Of a stretch of 29,820 nucleotides of DNA, positions 1 through 12,275 are shown in pieces. The notes beneath the pieces are model-generated. The model worked only from the letters and a program-made list of their open reading frames with translations, did not search any database and had not been told where the DNA came from. This DNA is from Neelides folsomi (lineage: Eukaryota; Arthropoda; Collembola; Neelipleona; Neelidae). The position numbers and the translations under genes were made by a program. The stretch spans positions 1 through 29,820 of the forward strand of contig JAQGBZ010000580.1 in NCBI GenBank assembly GCA_034687125.1, in the 5' to 3' direction. Within the stretch, counting starts at the first letter, position 1. Each line of letters opens with the position of its first letter.

Positions 1-113
1 ATTTTTTTATCTACAGAATAAGATCAGATATAGATGGTCAAAAAATTATCTACAAAAATGTAGATTAGATCAGATATCCGATTACGTCATCTGTTCGGAG
101 CTCTAGTGTTAAA
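1..113. repeat. Repeat-like sequence at the left edge
   Basis: The 11-mer AGATCAGATAT occurs at 21-31 and again at 67-77, both in a similar context of TAGAT and ATCTAC words. The stretch ends in a less AT-rich segment (GTTCGGAGCTCTAGTG). It lies downstream of the last visible CNOT10 exon, so it is probably intronic. It resembles the end of a dispersed repeat or DNA transposon, but the partner end is outside the window and no family is recognised. Confidence 0.3.
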
Positions 114-163
114 TGTAAGATTTATTTATTTATTATAGATTTTTTAAATAAAAATATTCGTAC

Positions 164-2646
164 TTATAGGCCGGAGGGAGACTTGGGAGTTCGTTCAGCT
201 CATTACATCTTTTGAGCAAAAGGGGGTAATTTTGCAAGGAAAGTGCAATGTAAGCTCCGGCAATGTAACAAGCGGCTTGGAGTGATATAATTTCTTGTAT
301 AGTGGTTAAAGGATTTCCGGGTTTGACGTTTAGCCAATACTCGACCGTTTCTGATTCGATCAACTTCAATGCGTTTTCAATGCAAAATGAAGCATATCCT
401 AATGTTGGTTCAGGCGGTTCCGTGAACTTTGACTCCACTTTTCTAAAATTCAAATATTATTAAGGTTAGAAGATTAAACTATAAGAAATGAGTCTGTTAT
501 TTACCTAATAATGTGTAAATAAATACAGTTAATACTGTAAATTCTGTAGTTAAAAAATAACAAGTACGGTTTTAGTGCTTACTTATGAACTCTGACTTTT
601 GTAAAATATTTTTCTGTATCAACTTTATCGTTCCCTTTTTTGATGTCAAGAATGATTTTCTTTTTTTCGTCAGTCCACACAAAACCTTCTTCGTTTTCCT
701 ACAAGACAATTTTTGAACATGTTTAAATTACGCCTTTCGAATTAATAATTAATAAAAGTATTATGTTCATAACAGAGTTATAATTCATAGTTTTAATTCG
801 CAATGTGCAGTTCACTGGTTCACAGCAAAAAAAACTTACAGGCTTTGCAATTTGTATACAACACTCCGCAATTCTTAGCCAGAGTCTTGGGTTTTTGAAA
901 TATCCTTTCCTCACACAGGAGATTAAAACTTTGAATGCATCTGTGGCTTGTTTTGCATGGAGAAGGGCAATTCCAAAATTGTAATATATCTCATGTTTAC
1001 GACCACTATAGCTATTAGAGTGAAGAGGTAGTGAGGCTGAAAATTAAAAAAATGATAATTAACAATTTGAATTTATAATATCGCCATCGACGATAAATTG
1101 AAAATCAGTTTGAATTATTATTGTAGAATGTCAATTTTACATTTTTGTGAGGTGATAATATCACTATCAATGTCTTGAAGTGCTTTCTGAAAGTACCATG
1201 ATGCAACGACAGGTTTCCCTTGGTAGAATTGACAAGCAGCAAAATTATTGTTGTAAGTCATATCAAGCAAATCTCCAGTTTTTCTATTGAAGATTAAAAT
1301 TTTGAAAAATGATTTGCAATAAAACACATTTTAAGAGATAACAAAATCAGCAGGATCAACATGACGATTTTTAAAGCATTTTTCATAAAATTTGAATCTT
1401 ACGAAAAAAGTTCAAAACAATCTTTGTTCGGTAAACTTGAAATTATTTTTGCAGCTTTCTTAAAGTTTCCCCTGAGGTAGTCGTGATATGCTTTTAAGTA
1501 CATACTTATAATGCAATTCTGAAATTATATTAATCATTTTAAGATTAGGATTTCCCGTGGTTAAATATCAAAATATTGAATACATTTATGTAAAAAATAC
1601 TTAAAGTTAGTATTAAACTGTACCTGACTTGATGGGCCTAGCATAGAGAAAAGAATTTTATATTCTCTTTTAGCAGCTCTCATAGACTTAAGTGATAATG
1701 AACAAAATGTTTTATATTGTTGCAGTTTTAACATTGTTGGATTTCGATCTTCTTCCAATGAATTTACTGTCTCGTTATTTGGACTTTCTTGAGCATCCGG
1801 ACTTGAAGTTCTTTCAATTAAATTGCTCTCGCTTTCGGTTGTATCGAGAGAAGATAATGTATCCGTGCCTAGAGTTGCTTGACATTTAAGTTGAATTTCA
1901 AAATGTTCAATTTCGATGAGGGCTTTATCAAAATATTGAAGTTTCAATAAAAGATCAATATATAAAAGCTTGACTCGTTTTGCAAATCCATCTGAAAGTA
2001 AATAATTATTAAAGTAAAATATGGGAGTTATTAAAGTTTAAATTAATGTTTTATTATTTATTAATGATTTTATATATAAATGTACAATACAATTTTAATT
2101 GAACTTACTCATTAGACTTGAAAGATTGAGGGATAATTTTGAAATTACTCCAAGAGCCTTTTTATATTGTTTATAATGATACATTACGACAGCAAAATTA
2201 AAGACCATTACGGGATATTTGTAATCTTCAGACTCATTCTTTTCTTCGACTTCATAATAAGACTGAAAATAAAATAAAATCATTTGGATTAGATTATAAA
2301 ATATCTTTGATTAACTTATAATAAATAAAAACAATTAAAAGTGTAATAAATAATGAATGTTTGTAAACACTAAACAAATAAAAAAATTTACCTCGTTTAA
2401 TATTTTTTGCAATTCTTGATAAAAATCAGCCGACTCTGTAGTGTTTCTTTCACGGAATTTTGCAACAGCAATATTATGACGAATTATAAGGTCATTAGGC
2501 TTCCCCAATTGAATTGTTTGCAAAATTTCAACAACTTGTTTAATATCATTATTTTCAAAAAGTCTCAATGCTCTTTCGCACATTTCCTTCTCAGATTCCG
2601 GCATCGTAGTTCCCGTTGAAAATTCTTCTGGGTCTGGTAAATTCAT
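164..2646 (-). CDS. CNOT10: CCR4-NOT transcription complex subunit 10 (CNOT10), 3' end cut by window edge
   Basis: CNOT10 is a TPR-type scaffold that, with CNOT11, forms a module on CNOT1 in the CCR4-NOT mRNA deadenylase. Eight exons read in one frame on the minus strand: 2646-2392, 2262-2109, 1991-1624, 1518-1403, 1283-1141, 1036-840, 698-583 and 442-164. They give about 542 codons, against about 744 residues in human, so the C-terminus lies left of the window. Recognisable blocks are YLRGNFKKAAKI (exon 4), the WYFQKALQ helix (exon 5) and NPRLWLRIAECCIQIAK (exon 6), which is nearly the human sequence. An acidic, low-complexity Ser/Thr/Glu stretch in exon 3 lies where the human protein also has a disordered linker. 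The start ATG (2644-2646) begins an acidic N-terminus followed by the first helical repeat. The last donor is AA|gtacga at 164. Exon joins are inferred from frame; the identity is secure. Confidence 0.93.
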
Positions 2647-3711
2647 TTTAATTATTATAAGTCCGATATTTATCCTTAATTCTTATCACGAAAAATTTTA
2701 ATAGGCCTACTAATCGAATATTTTATAACGATCTATTAAAACAACATTTAACTTTTACACCTTACAACAAAACTTTTAAATACATAAATATAAAAATCTT
2801 TAAAATTGAATGTAAAAATTTAGCACGCTTTAGATTCTTCATTTTAAAAATTTTGCAATTCGCCTCATTTTCACATCTCTCCTCAAGATGTTAAAGCTGA
2901 GGCAAATAAATACATTAAATGTAAAATTGTTAAATATTTTAATTACAAAAATTAAGATTATGAATAGAATTAGCATATTAGGTTTTTCACGTTTAAAGAT
3001 TTTAATTTGCAGTTTAACAAATAGACATTTAGCTTAAATCTCCCATCAATTACGTTTTCTGTTTTCATTTTACAGAGAGCTTACTTTCAAAGTTAATGGG
3101 CATAAGATGTTGGCCATTATACCGCCGTATGCGGAGCTTTAGATTTTTCAGCAGCTTTTTCATTTTCATTGAAAAGCTGATGAGCTGATGACCAAAGCGT
3201 GAACGAAAAAGCTTTTATTGTCCCACAAGTTGTGATCCCTGAATAAAATATCTTTTTTCAAACGATAACAATTGTAACGAACGTAAAACTTGATTTTCCA
3301 AGTTTTAAATTTTTCTCTATGTTGAAAACGATTGAAACGTTATCATTGCCTTAGTTTTGACTCTTTTGGCTAAAGGTTAAATCGTTCTTTCAATTTTTAT
3401 TCATTGTTGCATAAATATAAATAAGTATATCCGAATGCGATAAAACGTTCTGAATGATCTCATCTCGTCAAAACATCTCATCTTAAGAATCTTCATATGA
3501 AAACGTACAGGAGAAAGCACGCCTTGGGGTAAAAAGACTCAACCACACAAAACAATAACGAAAGAACGAATTGTAAGTTTATATTTTTATTATTTAGCCG
3601 TAATTTAAGCATAACATAAAGAAGCATTCAGAAAATTAATTAAACAATCCTTCTACTTATCTACCAATATTAATATTAAATACATGTCCAATTGCATTCA
3701 TACTCCCAACA
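2647..3711. other. Upstream region of CNOT10, no gene seen
   Basis: AT-rich sequence without a convincing coding segment on either strand. Around 3150-3240 the composition is less AT-rich, with inverted AAAAGCTGATGA-like words and the string CCACAAGTTGTGATCCCTGA. That string could be a decayed transposon end, but no matching partner was found. An AATAAA word on the minus strand near 3582-3587 could serve the small ORF at 3712-3961. Confidence 0.4.
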
Positions 3712-3961
3712 TTAGATTTGATAAATAGGAAACGGCTGCGGTTTGCTCATAATACAAATCGATATTCCACCACCAGACATGCTATCAAGCCCACTGGAGA
3801 AAATTCATGCGCCTTCGTTGTAAGTCTTCACCAAACCTGCTGGTTCTTCGACATTTAAAACACACTTGCCTATTTGGTAACGAAACTATGTCGTCGTCTC
3901 CAGATGTCAAATATTGAATAAGGATCTGCTTCGCAGGATCATTCTGTAATTCGTCTTCCAT
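3712..3961 (-). CDS. Possible small two-exon gene, unknown function
   Basis: A 58-codon minus-strand ORF runs from the ATG at 3961 to TGA at 3785. It starts MEDELQND and contains a CFKCRR motif. If a 43-nt GT-AG intron (3836-3794, gtttgg to ctccag) is removed, exons 3961-3837 and 3793-3712 join in frame. The result is a 68-residue protein ending KPQPFPIYQI and a TAA stop at 3712-3714. Base composition here is visibly less AT-rich than the flanks, and a minus-strand AATAAA lies about 125 nt past the stop. Against it: the intron would be shorter than any other in the window (60 nt is the next smallest), no family is recognised, and the plus strand also carries a good-looking donor (GTTGTAAGT near 3827-3835). 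It could equally be an untranslated exon of ICA1 or a relic. Confidence 0.3.
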
Positions 3962-4226
3962 ACTTTAGAGACCAGACCAATACTTCGCATTGGATACAAT
4001 CATAAGAATTTATTTTGTAACCTGTAGAGTCTTGTAGTAAGTTGAGGTGTGGGATAATACAAACTGTGATTATCTTAAGGATATCTTTTAATCAAATTAG
4101 AGTTTAACAACAATTGTGATTTCTCTTTATTGGGAAATATTTATATGGATAAATTCATGTATTTGGAGTAAAAAGTGTAGTTTGGAAATTGAAATTGTTA
4201 GCTCAGTTTTTCAAAATTAGAGCAAA
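3837..4226 (+). promoter_or_regulatory. Probable promoter and 5' UTR region of ICA1
   Basis: This is the stretch just before the ICA1 start. An in-frame TAG at 4218-4220 closes the reading frame upstream of the ATG, and the same TTAG could be a 3' splice site for a leader exon. A possible leader donor (GAATTGTAAGT) lies further upstream near 3566-3575. No TATA box or initiator can be assigned with confidence. If the small minus-strand gene is real, this is a divergent promoter. Confidence 0.3.
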
Positions 4227-7123
<2,897 letters not shown>

Positions 7124-8136
7124 ATTTTATATTCTAATGGATATTAGTAATAATTGCAAATAATTTCTAATTTCTATTTCAATATTACCTAATGATAAGT
7201 AATATAGAATACAATGAATACATCTATTTAAATATCTAAATGTAAGCAAGATAAAGCTATCAAATAAATAAAATAATATCAGTAAATTTAAGCTAAATAT
7301 ATGTTTAATTTTTCAAATCTTTAACTCTGTACAGTTTAGACGATACTTTTGCTCTATAAAAATATCAAATAAAATGCTTTGATCCATTATTGATTTGACG
7401 GTTGATATTAATGTATAATTTTTATGGCGGAAGATTTGTGATTCTAAAATTCTCAAAAATATTGATGCTAAAAACAATTGCAATTAAATACTACAATTAT
7501 TTATTATCCTTTGGTACATCAAATCAAATTATTTACAATAAGAATTATATATCATTTATTCTAAAGGCGATTCATTCTTCAAACAAACTTTATGATCAAG
7601 TAATATAAAAGATATCAGATGAGTTCCACATGGAGTGAATCGCCAATAATAAATACTTTAAAAACACTAATTATAAGTTTATAAGATAATTCCAGTTACA
7701 ATAGTCCACAATTAAAACATCAAATTGAAACATGCAAATGTAATTTTAATCACACAATTTACTCTAAAAGTTACATTAAAAGACCCAACAGTAATGAATT
7801 TATAAAACCTTAATGTTAGTTAATTTTTTTACTATAAACATTACATGCAAAGTACTTATATTTAATTTCATTATTTATAAGAGAAGTTAATTTTATAAAT
7901 TTCTTGTTATTAATTATACGATTAAGTGTTTAAGGAACAAACTTCTGGGTTTACAATTAAGTACATTAAAGCCTAAATTACAACTATATTTTTACTCAAT
8001 GTAAATTGCATCCAAGATTTAAAATGCCTGATTGCATTCATGATTATAAAAAACTTGTGTACGAATTGAATAATTAAAAGTACGTGAATTCTTCATCGGT
8101 GAATTTAACATTGTTGAAAGCGGCGTTAATTGAACA
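7124..8136. other. Convergent intergenic region between ICA1 and ARMC8
   Basis: About 1 kb of very AT-rich sequence between two 3' ends. It holds the ICA1 AATAAA signals (7263-7268 and 7267-7272) and an ATTAAA-type word on the minus strand near 7861-7866 that could serve ARMC8. No coding potential, RNA gene or repeat pair was recognised. Confidence 0.6.
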
Positions 8137-11102
8137 TCAGTCATTAAACTGATTTAAAGTTTGCTTCACTCTGAAAAGTTTCAAAATAATTATGAGTAAG
8201 GCATGTTTTAAAATATTATATCACATTAAACTATTATTACTTAATTTAATTAAATTCATATTTTTACCTATCAAAAAGCCCTTGATCACTGGATGTGATA
8301 AGTTGGTGAAGAAGTTTTGGTATTCCCATTTCTCTCAATTTTCCTTGCCGCTCCAAACAACCATCTTCATCCTTCCAGGCCAAATGAGAAACACATAGCA
8401 CAGCCGCTATTTGTAGTTTGGGGCTGGCGTGAACCTATCAAATTTCCCATTGATAAAAATCATATTTTAATCATAGTTAATTTTAATCAATTACAAGATA
8501 ATTTGCAATTTTCTTCAAAACGTCTTCATTCGTCATGATAAAATCCTTTGCAGTAAATCCATCAGCGATGTTTGCAAGAATACAAAGAGCTTGTTCTTTA
8601 ACTTCGACATCATGATCTCCCTCAAGAATGAGAATGGTCGCCTAAAATAAAATATATTTATTTTAATATAATCTTATGAAGATATAAAAGCTATAGTTAG
8701 ATATAAAGGAGTAAGAATTAAGTTAATTAATTTATATAAATTTACCTGCATGATTTGCTTTCCATAGCTTGCCATGATCTGATCAATGTGAGGAGCTGAA
8801 AGAAGATTGCGAAGAAGCCCAAGAGTTTTCATTACAACTTCTGTTTCGGAGTCAGAAAGAAGTCGGAAAATTTGGTCAGTTCCGAGTGAACTTAATATTT
8901 GAGATTTAACTCTTTGCTCTGCTTGAAATGCGACGTTCTATTAAAAATCATTTAATTTTAATATTAATTATGTTTTATTCTTTTAAAATAGTAATAAGAT
9001 TAACCATTAAAGCCCAAATTCCGTTGAGCCTAAGTGATGTGTCGTCATGTCTGGTGAGACCACAAATGATGTCAATAGCTCCTGCCTCAAGAATTGGTTC
9101 CTTTGAAGGAGAAAATTCCAACAATAAGTTGCAAAGTGTTGATGATGCGACAGTGAGAATATCTTGACTTGGATGTTGTAATAATTTCATCAAAGGCTTC
9201 CAAACGGAGTGATCCTATTTAATAAAATTCAATAAATTAAATTACTTCAAAAATATTCTGTAAATATGACAAGTAAACTACAATTTTACTCTTACCTTAA
9301 AAGTTGTTCTCAATTGATGAACAGAACGTGAGAGCGAATGAAGACAACGAATTGCTGCCAATGCAACAGTTTCATTGGAGTCGTCCAAACCGCTCACAAC
9401 CCGTTCCATTAAACAATCAGTTTCAATGATCCTTTTCCGAATTTGTTCATCGTTGGCTCCAAGTGAAGCAAAAGCTCTAAATGCTGCTTGGACCATGTGA
9501 ATCGACGTCCCTTGCAATGGCCCAGCTTGGCACTTTACAAACTCAGAAAGCGTTGGAATTAAATGATTTGAAATGGCAGCAATTCCTTGAAGATCTTTGT
9601 CCACTTCAATGAGATACGCGAGAGTTTCAGCTGCAAGGATCCGAGTTTCTTGTCCTTGTTCCCTTCCACACATTCTTACAAGACATGGCAGCGTTTTCAT
9701 TGTGACTTTTGGGTCATCTGTTGGAAGAGCATTTGCTCGGTGAAGATAAGTGAGACAGCGAGCAACTGTGAGTTGCATTTTTGGAGGTCGATCTCTGGCA
9801 ATAAGTGTCACAAGAAGATCCGGAACGTATTTTTCTCCGATCCTTAAAATATAAACATTAACTCAGGTAATATTTAACAATTAGATAAAATAAACTACAG
9901 CAGATTATACAATAAATGATAATAACAATATACGTGATAACAATGTTAGTTTACTTTGTAAGTGAAATGACACGTGAAACTTCTTCATTTCTATAAGCAA
10001 GTGCAGTGAGACACGTGATAACTGGCATTTGCACTTTGACAATGTCAACTTGAAGTAGAGACGAAATTGCAGTAACCACACCATACTTGCACAATATATT
10101 CTGCTGCTCAATTGTCTAAAATTGTCAAAAGTTAATAATATTAAAAATTTAATAATACTGGAAAAAGGTTTATTTATAATTTTGTTTAATAGTAATAATG
10201 AACTTACGGAACATGAATTGCTTAGAATGGTCGCAACCGAAATGTGATTTGCAATTGATTGACCCATGAGAGTAAGAAGATGAGGGATGAGTGAAGGATC
10301 CGAATAAAGGACCTCAATTGGTGCAAAAGAATGAGAAAATATCGTAGTTAAACAGCAGAGAGCATATTCGATCAATTTCTCATCTCCACTTATAAGAACT
10401 GAAATCCAATTCAATTTACATTACAATATAATTCGATTTACAATAATTTACGGAAAATGTAATATTATAGGCTTAAAATATTCATATTATATTCACAAGT
10501 TTGTTTTAAATCCATCTTTACCAGCCATAAGAACTGGAACTGAACTTGCATCAACCACTGCCTGAACATTGTCAGGAGTTCCTTTAACAAGAGAGCCAAG
10601 GATGACACAAGCTTCTTGACGAATGTTGGGTCGAACTGTCGAATCTGAAAGCAATTTCAGAATTCTTGGAAGAATTCCTTGTTTTAAAATTTTCCCCTTT
10701 TGGCGATTGCTCCCAATGACAATGTTCATCATATCGCTGCAAATCATTAAAAAAACATTAGCCGCTTACTAATAATTACATATACACGAGAAACTCATTT
10801 ATTTAGTTAGAAAAAAAGTGAAATTAAACTTACGAGACTGCTTGTTGACAAACGTCAGGGTCATCTGAATACAAGTCAGTCAAATAAGCTGGAAGTTCTT
10901 CTTCTTGGAAATCCTTTAAATGAAATATGTTCAATAAATCTCTTGTTAAGTTAATTAGTTAATTAAACATTTCACAATGCTATACTATTGACCATATTTT
11001 CATACTTTCTAAACTAGTGATTTTTTTAAATAAAACAAAAATTAAACGAACCATTAAACAGGCTTCTGGCCCGTTTGCTTCTGAAATAAAATCGGTGGCC
11101 AT
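8137..11102 (-). CDS. ARMC8: Armadillo repeat-containing protein 8 (ARMC8), CTLH/GID E3 complex subunit
   Basis: ARMC8 (yeast Gid5 relative) is the armadillo scaffold that links substrate receptors to the CTLH/GID ubiquitin ligase. Eleven minus-strand exons: 11102-11052, 10913-10834, 10736-10522, 10398-10208, 10115-9955, 9842-9296, 9214-9005, 8937-8746, 8641-8495, 8434-8268 and 8170-8137. They give 664 residues (human about 673), with introns of 60-138 nt. Conserved blocks include [49 protein letters not shown] and [15 protein letters not shown]. Also present are [19 protein letters not shown] (about 437-454), NGIWALM and [15 protein letters not shown]. The first exon donor (ATG|gttcgt) is weak, so the first 17 residues are the least certain part. 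An in-frame TAA precedes the chosen ATG. Retention of the last intron would add one Arg and stop (AGG TAA at 8269-8264). Confidence 0.96.
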
Positions 11103-11636
11103 GATGAGTTCTTCAATCAAAAACCTTGTGCCTTATTTGGCTAAAATTTTAACTCACTTGGAGTAAATGGTTAATTGTAGTTAATTGTTATATAAAATAT
11201 TTTGATTAAAAAGGAATAAACTTCGGATGAGCGATGTGGTTTCGAGCATATAGCCTGTAAAGCTAAAATTATGTTTGCGTTCACCCCAATATTCCCAAAT
11301 GGGTATGTGATCGGAACCAAATAAACCCCACAAATCCACAATATCTTTACAATGTACAATCATTAATTATACTAGCTTTAAACTTCAAATCATTAGTTAA
11401 CTAATAATACTAACAATAAGATAAGAAAATATGCATAAAACTATAACTGAAAATAAAAGATCAAATTAAAGCATTACTGATTATTGGTGATGTTAATAAA
11501 GATGAAACATAACTGTCTATTATTGTTTATATTCATATATTCCATAAATAAGATTTATTTTTTATATTAAAATTAATTTGTGAAAATACAATAAAACAAG
11601 ACAAGTACTTGGTTTAACTCATTTAGGGTTTTTAAG
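11103..11636. other. Spacer between the UFD-like gene and ARMC8
   Basis: About 530 bp separate the 3' end of the UFD-like gene from the ARMC8 start on the same strand. It contains the UFD-gene AATAAA signal (11554-11559, minus) and must hold the ARMC8 promoter. Overlapping ORFs at 11171-11363 show no recognisable protein and look like chance. Confidence 0.5.
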
Positions 11637-12259
11637 TTATTTGTCGGGTAACAGATAACGAATGAAGGGAGGATCTTCAGAAAGGTCAGATCCAGCTTCT
11701 TCATCAAAGAGAGCGACAAGATCAATAACTTTGGTATCAATTGGAATAATCGGTGGTCGAGAACCGTTCTTGAAGCAACTGCCATTAAGCTCGATTAAAA
11801 TCTAATTCAATAAATTACAATTAATTTATCCATTTAACAATTCATGATCAAATCAACTATACAAATTTAGTATTTATTTACATAATTAAATAAATTTAAA
11901 ATTAATTTGACCTGTCGAACGGATTGCATGCGTCTGAGCGTTTGTTTCTCCTTCGATTGCCACGAAGCAAAAAGCGTCACTTGACCGTAGAAGATGGCCG
12001 AAACCGTCAATTGATGATTCTTCAACATGAAATCTAAAACGTCCTTAATTGTTGTGTTGATCCTTCCATCAACCGGAAGGACTTTTGAGTTTGCTGGCCA
12101 AGATCCCCATTCCATTAACACCGAAGGGTCATGAAAGTTTTGATTTTCATCCGGACCGTTGTCAATTTCCATTTCTTCTTCATTTAGAGAATTTCGAACG
12201 CAAGTTTTCTTAAGACACCAAAGCGGGACTTCGTCCTCTTCATGAAGACGCTTGGACAT
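11637..12259 (-). CDS. Stand-alone E1 ubiquitin-fold-domain (UFD)-like protein
   Basis: Two exons (12259-11912 and 11801-11637) give 170 residues. From about Trp51 to the C-terminus the protein resembles the UFD of UBA1/UBA6-type E1 enzymes, the domain that recruits E2s. Shared features, in order: a W-rich start, a DG then T.KDVLDF helix and an NHQLTVSAIFYG turn leading to TLFAS. These are followed by a basic segment, IDTKVIDLVALFDEEAGSD, and a terminal PPFIRYLLP that mirrors the PxVRY end of E1s. None of the E1 parts that normally precede this domain (adenylation domains, catalytic-cysteine half-domains) is present. Residues 1-50 are charged and not recognised. A 3' splice site (ttttacttatag) lies at 12276, 16 nt before the ATG, so a leader exon is likely. 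AATAAA on the minus strand at 11554-11559 closes the unit. The UFD call rests on remembered E1 sequences; an unrelated ubiquitin-like fold remains possible. Confidence 0.72.
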
Positions 12260-12275
12260 TATGGCATGTGTTGAA
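12257..12275 (-). promoter_or_regulatory. Two-codon upstream ORF overlapping the UFD-gene start
   Basis: In the leader after the predicted splice acceptor, ATG CCA TAA (12267-12259) overlaps the main start as TAATG, sharing one A. Such a minimal uORF could lower initiation or feed re-initiation at the main ATG. It matters only if the transcript includes these bases. Confidence 0.4.

Noticed and set aside
1692..1889. 65-codon plus-strand ORF
   Set aside because: It is the antisense shadow of CNOT10 exon 3, which has clear family similarity on the minus strand.
3150..3245. Possible hAT-like transposon end (CAGGGATCACAAC on the minus strand)
   Set aside because: No matching inverted end or target duplication was found nearby, so it cannot be supported as an element.
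11171..11363. Two overlapping minus-strand ORFs upstream of ARMC8
   Set aside because: They show no similarity to ARMC8 or to the E1-like gene. They lie beyond the ARMC8 start, after an in-frame stop.
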